Assembly (NCBI GenBank): GCA_003116875.1
Contig: BCKT01000007.1
Span: 248,001 to 312,000, forward strand
DNA length: 64,000 bases
Direction of reading: 5' to 3'
Source: Takashimella koratensis
Lineage: Eukaryota > Basidiomycota > Tremellomycetes > Trichosporonales > Tetragoniomycetaceae
Positions 25,435 to 37,200 of this stretch are shown piece after piece. The notes under the pieces were generated by a model, which had not been told where the DNA came from, did not search any database, and saw only the letters and a list, made by a program, of their open reading frames with translations. Within the stretch, counting starts at the first letter, position 1, and every line of letters begins with the position of its first letter. A program made the position numbers and the translations under genes.

Positions 25435-28400
25435 ATGTCCAACTCGACCTCTCCTCGGCAGATCCAGATCGACCCCAACCTTCCGACCCCCTCTCACCAC
25501 CGGGCGCAATCGGTTTCCTCGTCTTCTGCGCTGTCTCCTGCCCGCGCGCTCGGTGGGCGCGGTGGGTACAGGGACAATGACGAGGTCAAGAGGCAAATGC
25601 AGCATGATATCGACTCGGCGTTTGAATCGACCTTGAGCATCTGTGAGTAGACTACATCTCTTCACGCTTGTCTGCCTCTACTTCTCCCTGCTCTTGTATC
25701 TGCGTCGCTTGAATGCTGGTACCCGTGGTCGATGGTGTTTGCCCTCCTTACCTCCGGCGGCCTATGACGCTCCGTCCAACCAGCGCACGTTTATAAAATT
25801 TCCGGCTCGTGTGACCGGCGCAAACCTTGTTCCCATACGTCTGTCTGGGTTATCAAGCACGACCTTGTGCATACCAGCCACCTGCATACCTCTTCCTTCA
25901 CCCTCTCTCCCTGCCTGATGCATGCCTTACCTTTGCTGAATTTCCCCAGCGCGCGCTCGATCTGGATCAGTCATCGAGTCACCGGGGATCCCCCACCGAT
26001 CCTCACACAATCGATACCCTACCGGCCCTATCGAAGAGGTCTCTCCTCCTCCCGTGTTCCAGATGCTCTCTGACGCCGAGGAGGCCGAGATGAGCCGGGC
26101 CAAGGGATCGGGATTGCACGGCGGGGACGATGGCGGGTCCGAGGACGGGCGGACGTACCATCACCACGAGCACGATGAGCGCGGGTCCCAGGGCCCCGGG
26201 GAGAGCGGGGCGTCGAGCAGCGGCTACGACTCGGCGCACCGACTTCTCCGTCGCGGGTCAAACGACACGGACGCGCGGGCAGGGAGTGGTGCTGGTCCCG
26301 GTGTATCCGGGATGAGCATGGTCATGGGGATGGAGGACGAGCGCGTGTCCGGCGGAATGTTGGGTCGAAGCAACTTTGATTTCGGCCACATGGAGGAGTT
26401 TGCGACGCAGGAGCGAGATGTACTTCGGGTGGAGGACGGGGCGCAGCCGATCCCTGGCGCCACGAGTGGAGGTGGCGGCGGACCCACCCCGAGGCGGAGG
26501 AGCACGGTCCCCGCGCATTCGCAGGACGGCGACGGTGACAGGGACAGCGAGGAGAACATCATGTCTGGTAGTACCGGTGGACCCGGGGGCTACTCCACCG
26601 CAATGGACCGAACGATGACCGTCTCTGCCTTTGGGGACGACACGGACACGGCGTTCGCCGGTTCGCCAACTGCGAAAGAAGGTGAACAAATGTCGACAAA
26701 CAGTAATAGTCACCAGACGTTCCACCGCCGTCGGCAGCGCAAGTTGTCGGCTTCAAACCCCGTGCACAGGCGACACCAGGCGAAGCTTGCGTTGTTCGAG
26801 GGGTTCGGATCCCAGAGCAGCGCAGGGGGAGCCCCGGGTGTTGACGGGCCAAGCGACGACGCGGGCCTCGGTGGTGGTGGTGGAGCCGCGGGGTTGAAAG
26901 CGCCTCGACAGCCGAAGAATCTCGTCAACCCGACTCCGGCACAGGGGTTCCAGAGTTACTCGGACGCAGCCCCGGTTAGTTCCATGGGCGGACACGACCG
27001 GCCGTACCGATTCTCGTTTTACTCCAACGCGCTGCCAGTGACGATCCACTCTCGGAGCTTGGCCGAGTTGCCGGCTGACGGCCAGAGCTTTGAGGACCTG
27101 TTCAAGGGCCGCAACTCGGGTTTGGACAACGGGAACGGAGGGGCTGGTGCGGGTGGGGTCGGTGTACGTGAGGGGTTGGGCGCGGTGACGGAACACAGCA
27201 GCATGGGTGGGACAGGGAGCGGGACAGGTACGCCTAATGGTGCCGGAGGGAAACCAGGGAACGCTCAGCTTGCCAACGCGCTGGCGAGATTGAGCACCGC
27301 CGGAGCAGGGACGGGTGCAGCGGGTGCAGCAGGAGCGGGTGGGCCAGGGCAAGGTGGAATGACAGCGGAAGAAGATCCAGAGGCGTTTACGTGGTGGTTG
27401 GATGTCCTTTCCCCGACAGACGAGGAGATGCGCATGTTGTCCAAGGTGAGTGCACGCGAGCGCTAGCGAAGCGTGGCGTGAAGTAAAGAGCAACTGACTA
27501 CGGACCATGCTGACTTGTATTCCTTCCTCCTTCACTAATCCCCCGCAATATCCCACCAACCCGATTCACGCGCCGCAGGTCTTCGGTATTCACCCGCTCA
27601 CAACTGAAGATATCTTGCTCGAAGAAACTCGTGAAAAGATTGAATTGTTCCGAAACTATTACCTCGTTTGTTTCCGATCCTTTGATCAGGATCCGTATTC
27701 ACAGACGTATCTGGAGCCGCTCAACATGTACATTATCGTTTTCCGCGAGGGCACATTGTCGGTGAGTCTTGCGTTTGGGTCGGGGTAGAAGTTAGAGACG
27801 GATTCAGGTTCTGCCGTATTACGCATTCGCTGATTTGGGTCTTTCTTCGCGCTCCCCTTCCTCTCAATACGCCATGCTCGCGTTCTCTCCGCTCGCTGTA
27901 CTCGCTTCGTGATACACTCAACAGTTCCACTTCCGCGGAACCCCTCACCCCCAAAACGTTCGTCGTCGTATCAAACACCTCAAAGACTACATCTCCGTCA
28001 CATCCGACTGGATCTCGTATGCGCTCATTGACGATATCACCGATGCGTTTGGTCCACTTATTCAAAGCATCGAATATGAGGTCGATAGTATCGATGAGTT
28101 GGTGTTGATTTTGAAAGAGGCGGAACAGACGGATATGTTGAGGCGGTGAGTTTGAGTGTACGAGTTCACCCAGGCGCGAAGCGAAGTGAAGCGCCGAGTT
28201 TTTGGTTCCCTGTGCGACACGTGCAAGCCCGCATACAGTCAATGGAAGCGATTGGATCGTTGGGCTAATGTATAAAACCCACAGAATCGGAACGTGTCGT
28301 AAAAAAGTCATGGGCTTGCTCAGGCTCATGGGCAGTAAAGCCGACGTTGTCAAGGGTTTGGCGAAAAGATGTAATGAGAATTGGCTCGTTGCGCCGAAAT

Positions 28401-29196
28401 CAGATATCGTGAGTGGGGAAGTGAGGCGGGGATGAACGGGTGGGAGAAGACAGTGATGGCTGATGTTTTATAGGGTCTTTACTTGTCTGATATCCAAGAC
28501 CACTTGATCACTATGACTTCGGTGAGTTTGCTTCCTCTTTACCGAGTCACAGCCGGGACCTCTGGCAATGTTCACGCTAAACCTATCCACTTTGCAGAAC
28601 TTGAACCACTATGAGAAAATCTTGTCCCGTTCGCATTCCAATTACCTCGCCCAGATTTCAATCGAGATGACCGACGCGAACAACCAGATCAACGATGTTC
28701 TCTCGTGAGTTGGACATGAACTTAAAGTTGAAGTTGCAGTCGGGAGGCTTGGAACTGGGACCATCTTTATTCTCTGAGGCATTTACTGACCCTTCCAGGA
28801 AACTTACGGCACTCGGTACCGTGCTCATCCCTATGAACCTCGTCACTGGTCTGTGGGGTATGAATGTCCACGTACCTGGGCAAGATATTGCCGACGGTGT
28901 AAGTCTCTCATCCTTCTCTCCTTCCTTCCTTCCTTCTCCCTCCCCCTTCTCCCACCTTTGCCTTGGACTCGGGTGAAGCGTTGTTGGTGATGAGCTGACA
29001 AGAGGGTAGTATGCTTGGTTTGGAGGGATCGTAGGTGCTTTGGCCCTCTTTGCGTTCGTCGGCGCGTTTGCTACAGTGAGTTTTGGATCGAATACGGGTT
29101 GTTTCGTGTCAAATCGATTGCGTATTGGGTCTTCCTCGGTTCGTCCCCTCGAGTTACCGCTGACACCCACTGCAGTACAAATGTTTCGTCCGATAG
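25435..29196 (+). CDS. MNR2: CorA-family Mg2+ transporter (Mnr2/Alr type)
   Basis: Divalent-cation transporter. In yeast, Alr1 works at the plasma membrane and Mnr2 at the vacuole. Exon 1 (MSNSTSPRQIQIDPNLPTP) ends near 25642. A ~310-nt intron leads to a long exon with RYPTGPIEEVSPPPVFQMLS. The N-terminal ~480 residues are a Gly/Ser/acidic disordered region. The Mnr2-type signature SNPVHRRHQAKLALFEGFGS and PYRFSFYSNALPVTIHSRSL precede the CorA core: WWLDVLSPTDEEMRMLSKVF, IHPLTTEDILLEETREKIEL, LEPLNMYIIVFREGTLSFHF and a long helix DEVLILKE-like region (IDELVLILKEAEQ). The pore helix has LIPMNLVTGLWGMNV with the diagnostic GMN, then a second membrane helix ALALFAFVGAFATYKCFVR-stop (29194-29196). 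Total about 900 residues. Whether it is vacuolar or plasma-membrane cannot be told. Confidence 0.93.
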
Positions 29197-30279
29197 ATGC
29201 AATCCAACCCCATCATCGCAATCCAGATCCTTTCCTCGCTCGATCACATACATTTCCACCCTCCCTCTTCTACACCATGGCCCTCTTCTCTCTCTCCTTC
29301 ATCTTCTCAACTTGTCCGTGCCTCGTTTCTCATCTCGCATCGCTTGCAAGGGGTTATACAATACGGTGTACAGTTATAGGCTTGGGGAAAGGCAAGGTAA
29401 TATATGCAATAGCCTACACGATAGAGTCTGAGTGAGGACTCTGACGTTGGACAGAGTTCTGCAGTTTTGGGCTGTGGGTTGTGGGTTGTGGGCTGTGGGT
29501 TGTTGGATGTGGTTGAGGGATGCTCGGCGACTCGGGAAGTGCCGGCTAGGCAGTTGGAGCCGGAGAGCCGGACGGAGATTAGCCCGAACCCGGAGAGAAC
29601 CGAGGACGAGCGGCGGGGGATAGGTCTCAGCAGGAAGGGGCTGGATGATGTCCATGCATGCGTTGAGAGGGAGGGAGGGAGGGACGAGTCCGCTCAGCCT
29701 CGCGAGTCAGCGGCCGACAGTGCAGCGTGATGGTGAGTCCTCGGGAAATCCTGGATTGTTTCGTATCTATCCCCGAGGTCGACTACCTATCGACCCCACG
29801 GCAACCACATCTCTTGTCTCTCGTCTCTTTGCTCTCTCTCTTTTACCATCACCATCACTTCTGACTCTCCCTTTCTTTCACCGTCCAAGATTCCTTCAGC
29901 TCCACAGCTTTCATTGACTACATCGTACGAGTCCACGAGCTGGCTAGTTGGCTTTACGCTTCGCACCAAAGGATAGTTAGTTAGTACTGTGCAACGGAAG
30001 CGACACTTGTCACCTTGACATCTCCGACTCAACCCCGCACCTTTCCCATCTCTCTTACGGATGAGTGTTACTTTTGTTCTATCCATCACTCCGACCTACC
30101 TCCCACCACGCATCTCCCACCTCCCACGACTCCTTTCACCACTCGCCGACGCGCTGACGCAAGTTCACATACCCTCTAGTGATCCTTTCTCCTTACCTGC
30201 TCTCACTCCCACAGCTCTCACCACTCCTTCCATCCCAACCCCAACCCTGGAGGCGACAAACCCTCCGACCTGCTTTCCC
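29197..30279. other. Intergenic region, Mg2+ transporter to O-methyltransferase
   Basis: About 1.1 kb. It holds the transporter 3' UTR, a heptamer G-repeat (29469-29499) and the promoter and leader of the methyltransferase. The frame upstream of the methyltransferase start is open back to 30061, so a longer N-terminus is formally possible. No separate gene was found. Confidence 0.4.
29469..29499 (+). repeat. Heptamer G-repeat, G-quadruplex-capable
   Basis: Five GGG runs at exact 7-nt spacing with CTGT or TTGT loops (GGGYTGT units). This satisfies the G-quadruplex rule on the plus strand. It is located about 270 nt after the transporter stop codon. Confidence 0.8.
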
Positions 30280-31751
30280 ATGTTACTGCGCTCTCGAGCT
30301 ATAGCTTTAAATAGCTCTTTTACTCCCCCACCTTCGTCAGTCGGTAAATCCATCACCACCTCTTCTTACCGAGCACGTGTCCCTTCGGCCGTCTCAAAGA
30401 CTCCTATTGCTCTTGCTGCATCAACTGCTGCATCATCTGCCCGACTCACTTCTCCATCACACTCTTCCCCACTGCCCCTCACCTACCCCTTCACACTCTT
30501 CGCTCGTCGTACCATGTCCACTCGTACGCACCACGACCTCCCGCCCGACACTGTCGAGCAGCAGACTGGCTGGGGTATGAGTGAGTCGGCCCCGTTCCCA
30601 CCCTCCCCTCTTCACCTCCCCACCACTTCCAACACTGTCATGCCCACCTACTTGATGGGACAACAAACTGACTCACCTCTCTCTGTCAAATCCATCTAGC
30701 CATCTCCGCCAAAGAGACCGAAGACTATCTCCGGGCCAAAGTCGGTTCAGCGCCGACCTGGGGCGCCGACCCCGTCCTCGAACGTGCCCAGAAACGAGCC
30801 GACGACGCTGGGATGCCCCGGATCTCGGTCTCGCCGCTTCAGGGTCAGACGTTGACGATTCTCGCCAAGAGTATGAAGGCGGAGAAGATTCTGGAGATTG
30901 GGACGCTCGCTGGGTGAGTTGGACCGCGTTCGTTGGTCGGACCAAGGTGGGATGATGAGGTGAACGTGGGGTTGGGTCGGTGGTGTCGGACCCGATGTCC
31001 TGGGAGTCCTGGGTTACATGGTCCTTCATCAGAGTACCCTTCCCACCGCAGTGGAAATACCCGAATGGCCCGAAACTAACCCATGACCTCCCTCCCCCAC
31101 CCGCAGCTACTCGACCATCTTCCTCGCCAAAGCTCTTCCCTCTCACGGCCAAATCGACACTCTCGAATACTCCCCACTCCACGCCCGAATCGCCAACGAA
31201 AATTTCCTCGACGCGGACCTCTTCCCGTTCCCCAAAGTCCACGTCGGACCAGCCTACGATACCCTGCGCGACCCGAAGGGCGCGTTCGCCCAGCCGCCCG
31301 GGACGGTCGAGGGACTCGCCGAGGAAGAGAGGGGTTACGATTTGATTTTCATCGACGCGAACAAGGAGCAGTATTTCGAATACTTTGTGGAGGCGTTGAG
31401 GCTCGCAAGGAAGGGAGGGTTGATCATTCTTGACAACGCCGTTAGAGGCGGGAGGTAGGTCAATACAATCTGACAGTAGCTAGGATCGAGGTGCGCTTAG
31501 CTAATGGTTCGGATCAGAATCGCTGCCAAGGAGAACCCGGACGCAAGTATCGACGTCACGGGGCTGAGAAAGGTCTATGATTGGGTCGAGAAAGACGCGG
31601 GCAAGACGGTACTCATGAGTGTCACTCAGACCGTTGGCGACAAGTTCTGGGAGTGAGTCAAGGATCAGGCTCTTCGAGTTTTACATGATTGAAATGTATG
31701 TGCATGAACTGACATTTCCTAAGTGGCTTTGCCCTCGCGTACAAGTTGTAA
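30280..31751 (+). CDS. SAM-dependent O-methyltransferase (caffeoyl-CoA/COMT type)
   Basis: Class I SAM methyltransferase of the metal-dependent O-methyltransferase family (PF01596-like). The core starts TISAKETEDYLRAKVGSAPT. SAM-binding motif I is KILEIGTLAGYSTIFLAKAL, spliced between AG and YS. Acidic motifs GQIDTLEYSP, YDLIFIDANKEQYFEYF (metal ligand Asp) and GGLIILDNAVRGGR (ligand Asp-Asn) are all present. The end is DKFWDGFALAYKL-stop, with Asp formed across the last intron (GA|T). Introns: after GWGM (ATGA|GTGAGT), in motif I, after AVRGGR, and near 31652. The N-terminal ~75 residues from MLLRSRAIALNSSFTPP are basic and Ser-rich without acids, like a mitochondrial presequence. A second in-frame ATG (MSTRTHHD, 30514) would give a cytosolic form. 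The substrate is unknown. Confidence 0.88.
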
Positions 31752-31992
31752 AGCGAACAGAGAATTGAAGCCAAGGCGAAGAAGAGGTAGATAATGAAGG
31801 CAAAAGAGCACTACCGTACCATTTGGCGAGTGGTGTGAGCCGGCTCTGGCTTGGAGTGGAGTGAAACAGTATGAACAAAGTACCATAGCGTGAATGTGTA
31901 GATGCACAAGATGTTGGGTCTGAAGTGGGCGATCATGTACGATAGGAACTGGACCTCTGTCGGTTGTACCTGCTGAAGGGAGTATCTACCCT

Positions 31993-32898
31993 TCACTCCT
32001 CACCACCGCCGTCACCGTCACCCTCGCCTTCACCTTCACCGCGTCCTTCATCCCCACCACCGTCACCTCCGCCTCCGCCTCCGCCTCCACCCCCTCCCTT
32101 TCCCTTCTTCTTCTTCTTGCTCTTCCCCCCGCCCCCTCCTCCTTGCCCTCCACCTTGCCCTCCAGCCTGTCCCGGTGCGCCAGGGGCATTAATCACCCCC
32201 GGTGGCGCTGCTACACCCTTTGGCATTGGAGCTCCAAACGTCTGTCCCTGTGCATTCGGCAACTTTTCCCCATCCCATCCGTACCCTGTCCACCCTTCGG
32301 CCCCCCACTGGGCAGCTCCACTGCGCCAATTCGCACCGTCCTTCTTCCCGAAGTGGTCGAAACTCGGCAGGGTGGGGTAATGCACGACGACGGCGTGTCC
32401 GACCCTGGCTGCGTGGGCGGCTGCCTGGGCCTCGGCCGGGTCAAGAGTGTAGAGCGTTGGGGGTGTGAAGGTAGTGGTCGGGTAGATGGGCGTGTATTCG
32501 GGGAAGTAAGAGGAGTGGTGGTGCCATGATTGATCAGAGGAGTGGGAAGCGACAGAGGCGGGACGAGGAGGAGGGTCGAGGATCGGGTCGGGGTTGGAGA
32601 CTCGAAGTCGTGTGAAACGGGATAATAGGGATCGAGAACGCTTAGGTAATGGAGAAGGAGAAGAGGTAGGTAGAGCAGGTGGACCCGAGGGAAGGGAGAA
32701 AGGCGGTGAGGAAGGTGTGATCAAAGCAGAAGGGTGGAGGGTGAGTGTATCGCTAGGTGGAGAGGTATGAGGTGGCGAATAGGTAGATGAAGTGAATTGA
32801 ACTCGCTTGTGTAGTTTTGTACGCGGTTTAGAAGGTCGAGGGTTAGAGTGGAGGGAAGGGGAGATAGGTGACGGTTGGCCGTTCCAGGTGATCACCAT
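31993..32898 (-). CDS. Hypothetical low-complexity protein
   Basis: A single 302-codon ORF starting MVITWNGQPSPISPSLHS and ending in Gly-Asp-Glu repeats. No family was recognised. The N-terminal 110 residues are Pro/Ser-rich with basic patches (KPRTKLHKRVQF, PLPKRSRSLLSRFTRLRV). The only part that looks folded is LYTLDPAEAQAAAHAARVGH followed by VVVHYPTLPSFDHFGKKDG and YGWDGEKLPNAQG (residues ~155-225). The tail is an extreme poly-Gly/Lys run (GGGGGGKSKKKKKGKGGGG), then acidic Gly repeats. The start is chosen at 32898; the same frame is open further upstream to 33084 but reads as a pyrimidine-rich leader. Conservation of the middle block would be the best evidence that it is a real gene. Confidence 0.6.
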   Translation of the reverse strand: MVITWNGQPSPISPSLHSNPRPSKPRTKLHKRVQFTSSTYSPPHTSPPSDTLTLHPSALITPSSPPFSLPSGPPALPTSSPSPLPKRSRSLLSRFTRLRVSNPDPILDPPPRPASVASHSSDQSWHHHSSYFPEYTPIYPTTTFTPPTLYTLDPAEAQAAAHAARVGHAVVVHYPTLPSFDHFGKKDGANWRSGAAQWGAEGWTGYGWDGEKLPNAQGQTFGAPMPKGVAAPPGVINAPGAPGQAGGQGGGQGGGGGGKSKKKKKGKGGGGGGGGGGGDGGGDEGRGEGEGEGDGDGGGEE

Positions 32899-33599
32899 GA
32901 TGAAGGTGGTGAGTAGTGAAGAGGAGAGTAGAGAGGGGAGGAGGATGGAGAGAGGAGACTGTGGAAGAGGATATATATGAGAGGAAGATGACAGGAGTTG
33001 ACATGAGGAGGAGGGGAGGGGAAGGGGAGTGAGAAGTGATGAGTGATGGCATGCCATCATGGCGAGGCAGACAGGAGAGGACAAAAGCGGACAAAGTGGA
33101 AGGGGGTAGAGGGCGCAAAGACCAGAGGAGGCAAGTCAGTCTCGGCATCCGTGGTCAAGAGAGGAGACGAGAAGGACGACGAGGGTGAAAGAGGGGTGGA
33201 AGTGGACCAGACGAGGATGGGATTGTCGGTGAGAAGAATAAAGACCCAATCCGTCAGTTTCCATCTGGCAGCCCTCCTTTGCACTTTTGACACCATCACC
33301 ATCTTGATCGCCATCACTATCTCACCGAGTCCCGAGTCTCATTGTTCACCTCGCTTTTCACTTCAACTAACAAGACATATCCGCAGACGACTCTGCACAT
33401 TTATCTATAGATCTCCACTCGCAGCTGCGCAGCGCGCAGCGCGCAGTCGGACTCGACCTCTCCTACCCCCTGTGCCCGTCTTGACTGCTTATCCGCTGCC
33501 ACGTTGCGCACTCGAGTCAGGGCGGGTAACCCCCCTCGCCACTATAATAAAAATACACTTAACCGTTTGTTTTTAGGTGTGGCCGTGGGTGGATGTGGA

Positions 33600-33635
33600 G
33601 GGGGGTCAGGGGTGTGGGGCAGGGGGGAGAGTGGG
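33600..33635 (+). repeat. G-run cluster, G-quadruplex-capable
   Basis: Five G runs of 6, 4, 4, 6 and 3 bases separated by loops of 2-5 nt (GGGGGGTCAGGGGTGTGGGG and onward). It lies about 600 nt upstream of the chitin synthase start on the sense strand. Confidence 0.75.
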
Positions 33636-33777
33636 CGGTGAGGAAGTGCGCCGGTGCCTGAATTAGGACTTTGCCCCGTGGACCCTGCGTACCGCGTTTC
33701 AGGGGCAGGGGTAGACGGCTAGACGACCAAAGGAAGCCTAATCATTCAAAGGGACCAGTGCTAATTCCTATGTGCAT

Positions 33778-33778
<1 letters not shown>

Positions 33779-33821
<43 letters not shown>
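33779..33821 (+). repeat. (TG)n microsatellite
   Basis: An uninterrupted GT/TG tract of about 43 nt, upstream of chitin synthase. It probably varies in length between strains. Confidence 0.95.
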
Positions 33822-33823
<2 letters not shown>

Positions 33824-34229
33824 CAGTGTAGGTGTGTGTGCGATCAGTCAACCCTTGGCAAGGTCACACCTTGGCTCAACTCTTCCTCTCTCCATCCTCT
33901 TCTTCATCCCTCATCCCTCATCCCTCAACTTCACCAACGAGGCTGGTCCTCCTTCACGCGTTCGTCTCTCTATCACTCATCTCACTCGTCGTCTCGTGAT
34001 CCAACGCACGGTCCCTTCCTTTACGACCACCAACCTCACCACCCTCGCTCACCGCCCCGCCTCTGCTCCGACCTCTGCGCGAACCTTGCTCAACTTCATC
34101 GCCCCTTACTCCTTTCTTTCAACACCACTCTTCATCTCACTCTCTTTTCCACCGACTCACTCCATACGCTCTTTACAACCCACCTCATACCTCCTGACAC
34201 CCATCTCCCTGCCCCTCTCGCCGACCGCG

Positions 34230-37200
34230 ATGAGCTACTACAACGACACCCACCGCACAGCCGGTAACGGCAGCAGCAACGGCCATGGCAACGGCAACGG
34301 CTACACCCAGCCTTACTCCCAAGACTACTTCTCGCCACCTACCCCTCACTCTGCCCACCTCGCTCCGGGCCAGTCCACATACACGGCCCCCGAGTCCAAC
34401 CCCAACTCGTACTACTCTCAACCTTCCCCATCGACCGTGCATCCCGCTTCCCCCGGATACAACCATGGCAGCTACGATAACCGGGGCAACTACGACTCGC
34501 ACGAGACCAACGCCGGGTCCTACGCGCCTCAAGCCGGACGGAGCTGGTCTCCGCCCCACAACAACAACAACGGGTACGAATCCAGCGTCCCGTCATACAC
34601 GTCCACACCCGCCGCCGGGGTCCACCCTGGCCAGACCTTTACCCCTGCTCCACCTGTACCCAACACCCTCCAGCCTCGCCCATCGCTCCAGACCTACCCA
34701 TCCAACGACTACGACTACCCTGACGACAACAAATCCGTCCGATCCTTCTCCTCCACGACCCATTTTGCGAACAACGGGTCCGGCGCGCAAAAGGAATGGG
34801 GAGTCGGCCAGGTCGTTCCTACCCCCGGTCCACCTGCCACGCCGTACGGGTATCAAGCATACCCACCCCCGCAGGCCCCGATGACGCCCATGGCTTATAC
34901 AGGTTCGTCGCACTGGCACAATGTGAGAAATCAGTTGCTCGAACGACGTGTCGTCAAGCAGATCCCGCTCCACAACGGTAACCTCGTCATGGACGTTCCC
35001 GTACCCCGCGGCGTGATCCCGTCGACCCAGGGACTGGGTGTACACGAGGGCGAGATGACATCGTTGAGGTACTCGGCAGCCACTTGCGATCCGGACGAGT
35101 TCATGGCTCGCAAGTTTACACTAAGGCAGTACCTCTACGGCAGGAAGACGGAACTTTTCGTAAGTATAAATTACGACTCGGCTGACTCCAGATCGTCATG
35201 ACGATGTACAATGAAAACTCTGAACTCTTGCTTCGCACACTCAACTCGGTGATCAAGAATGTCGCGCATTTGTGCTCGCGTAACAAATCGCGTACCTGGG
35301 GCACCGACGCGTGGCAAAAAGTCGTCGTCTGTATTGTCGCCGATGGTCGGAAAGTCGTCGACCCTCGAGTTCTCAAGGTACTCCAGCTCATGGGCGTGTA
35401 CGCTGAAGGTGTCGCCAAGGATACCGTCGCGGGTAAAGAGACTCAAGCGCACGTTTTCGAATACACTTCCCAGGTCGTCGTCTCGGAGACCGGAGAAGTC
35501 GGGTTTGGTAGCGTCCCGGTACAGATCATCTTCTGCCTCAAGGAGCAGAACAAGAAGAAACTCAATAGCCACCGTTGGTTCTTCAACGCCTTTGGACCTT
35601 TGATCAAGCCCAACGTTTGCATCTTGCTCGATGTCGGGACAAAGCCGACGAAAACGAGCTTGTACGAGTTGTACAAGGTCTTTGAGAAGCACCCAAACGT
35701 CGGTGGCGCTTGTGGCGAGGTGAGTCATTGTCTTTACATCCCTGACGGCAGATCTACGCGGACACTGGCAAGTTTGGTAGCCTATTGCTCAACCCAATCG
35801 TCGCCGCGCAAAATTTTGAATACAAAATGTCCAACATCCTCGACAAGCCACTTGAATCGGTATTTGGTCTAATCTCTGTCCTGCCCGGTGCCTTTTCGGC
35901 TTATCGCTACGCTGCAGTCGCCAACCACGCCGACGGTACGGGTCCACTCGCGTCTTACTTCCACGGCGAGATGATGAACCTCCCCGGTGCCACGGCCTCC
36001 ATCTTTGACCGTAACAAGTTCCTCGCCGAGGACCGGATCCTCGCTTTCGAGATTGTTACCAAGAAGAACGCAAAATGGCGCCTGCAATACGTCAAGTCTG
36101 CCAAAGCATCAACCGACGTCCCCTCTGGCGTTCCCGAATTCATCTCCCAGCGTCGACGCTGGCTCAACGGTTCGATCTTCGCGAGTGTCTATGCCTTGTG
36201 GAGCTTTTGGAGAATCTGGACATCAGGTCACAATTTCATGAGAAAGATTGTGCTCATGATTATTACCATCTACAATTTGATCAGTTTGATCTTCAACTGG
36301 CTTAGTGTATCGTCGTTTTACCTCGCTTTTTACTTCCTCATCGATTCGTCCATCTCCGGAAGCTCGGATCCGTTCGGTGGTGCGGGCGACGACGTCTTCC
36401 AGATCTTTAACAAGGTGTACATTGGTATCATGTAAGTGGCGATCTTGCTCACAAAAAAACCCACGGCTGACTTTGCGTTTAGCTTCACAGTGCTCATCTG
36501 TTCGCTTGGGAATCGACCGCAAGGGTCCAAGTTCATGTACACGCTCTGCATCTTCCTCTTCGCCGTGTGCCAGGGGATCTTGATCTATTGCGCCGGTTGG
36601 ACAGTGTACCAGTCTGTCCCACACACTGTCGCTGGGTGGGAAGATGTCTCTGCGCTCTTCCACAACCGTACCTTCCTCGACCTCGCCATGTCCCTCTTGG
36701 TAAGTAACTTCACGTGTCTATTTTCTATATTGATCAACTCGCGCTAACCACCTAACATTTAGGCGACCTACGGGTTGTACCTGATCTCGTCAATCCTCTA
36801 CTTTGAGCCATGGCACATGCTCACCTCGTTCGTGCAATACCTCCTCCTTCTCCCATCCTACGTCAACATTCTCCTCATCTACGCCTTCTGCAACCTGCAC
36901 GATGTCTCGTGGGGAACAAAGGGCGACAACGGGGCGGCCAAGGACCTCGGTCAGGCGAAGAAAGTCGAGAAGGACGGTAAAGAGATGGCGGAAGTCGCTG
37001 TCCCTACTAGGCAAGAGGACGTCGAAGCTCTCTGGGTACAAGCTAGGTCCGAACTCAGAGTCCCCGTGAAAGAAGTGCATGAGAAGAGGAACGCCGAGAC
37101 AAAGAGGTCAGACGCCGATAGAACATTTAGGACAAATGTCGTCCTCTTGTTCTTGGGTTGTAACCTCCTCGTCATCCTCTTGTTCACTTCGTCAGTGTTC

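Larger units (their letters stand above)
32899..34229. promoter_or_regulatory. Divergent intergenic region upstream of chitin synthase
   Basis: About 1.3 kb between head-to-head genes. It contains GC palindromic repeats (GCAGCTGCGCAGCGCGCAGC near 33421), a G-quadruplex-capable block at 33600-33635, a 43-nt TG microsatellite at 33779-33821, and a long C/T-rich leader just before the chitin synthase ATG. The frame of chitin synthase is open from 33783 through the TG repeat (a Cys-Val run), but I treat that as leader. Confidence 0.45.
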
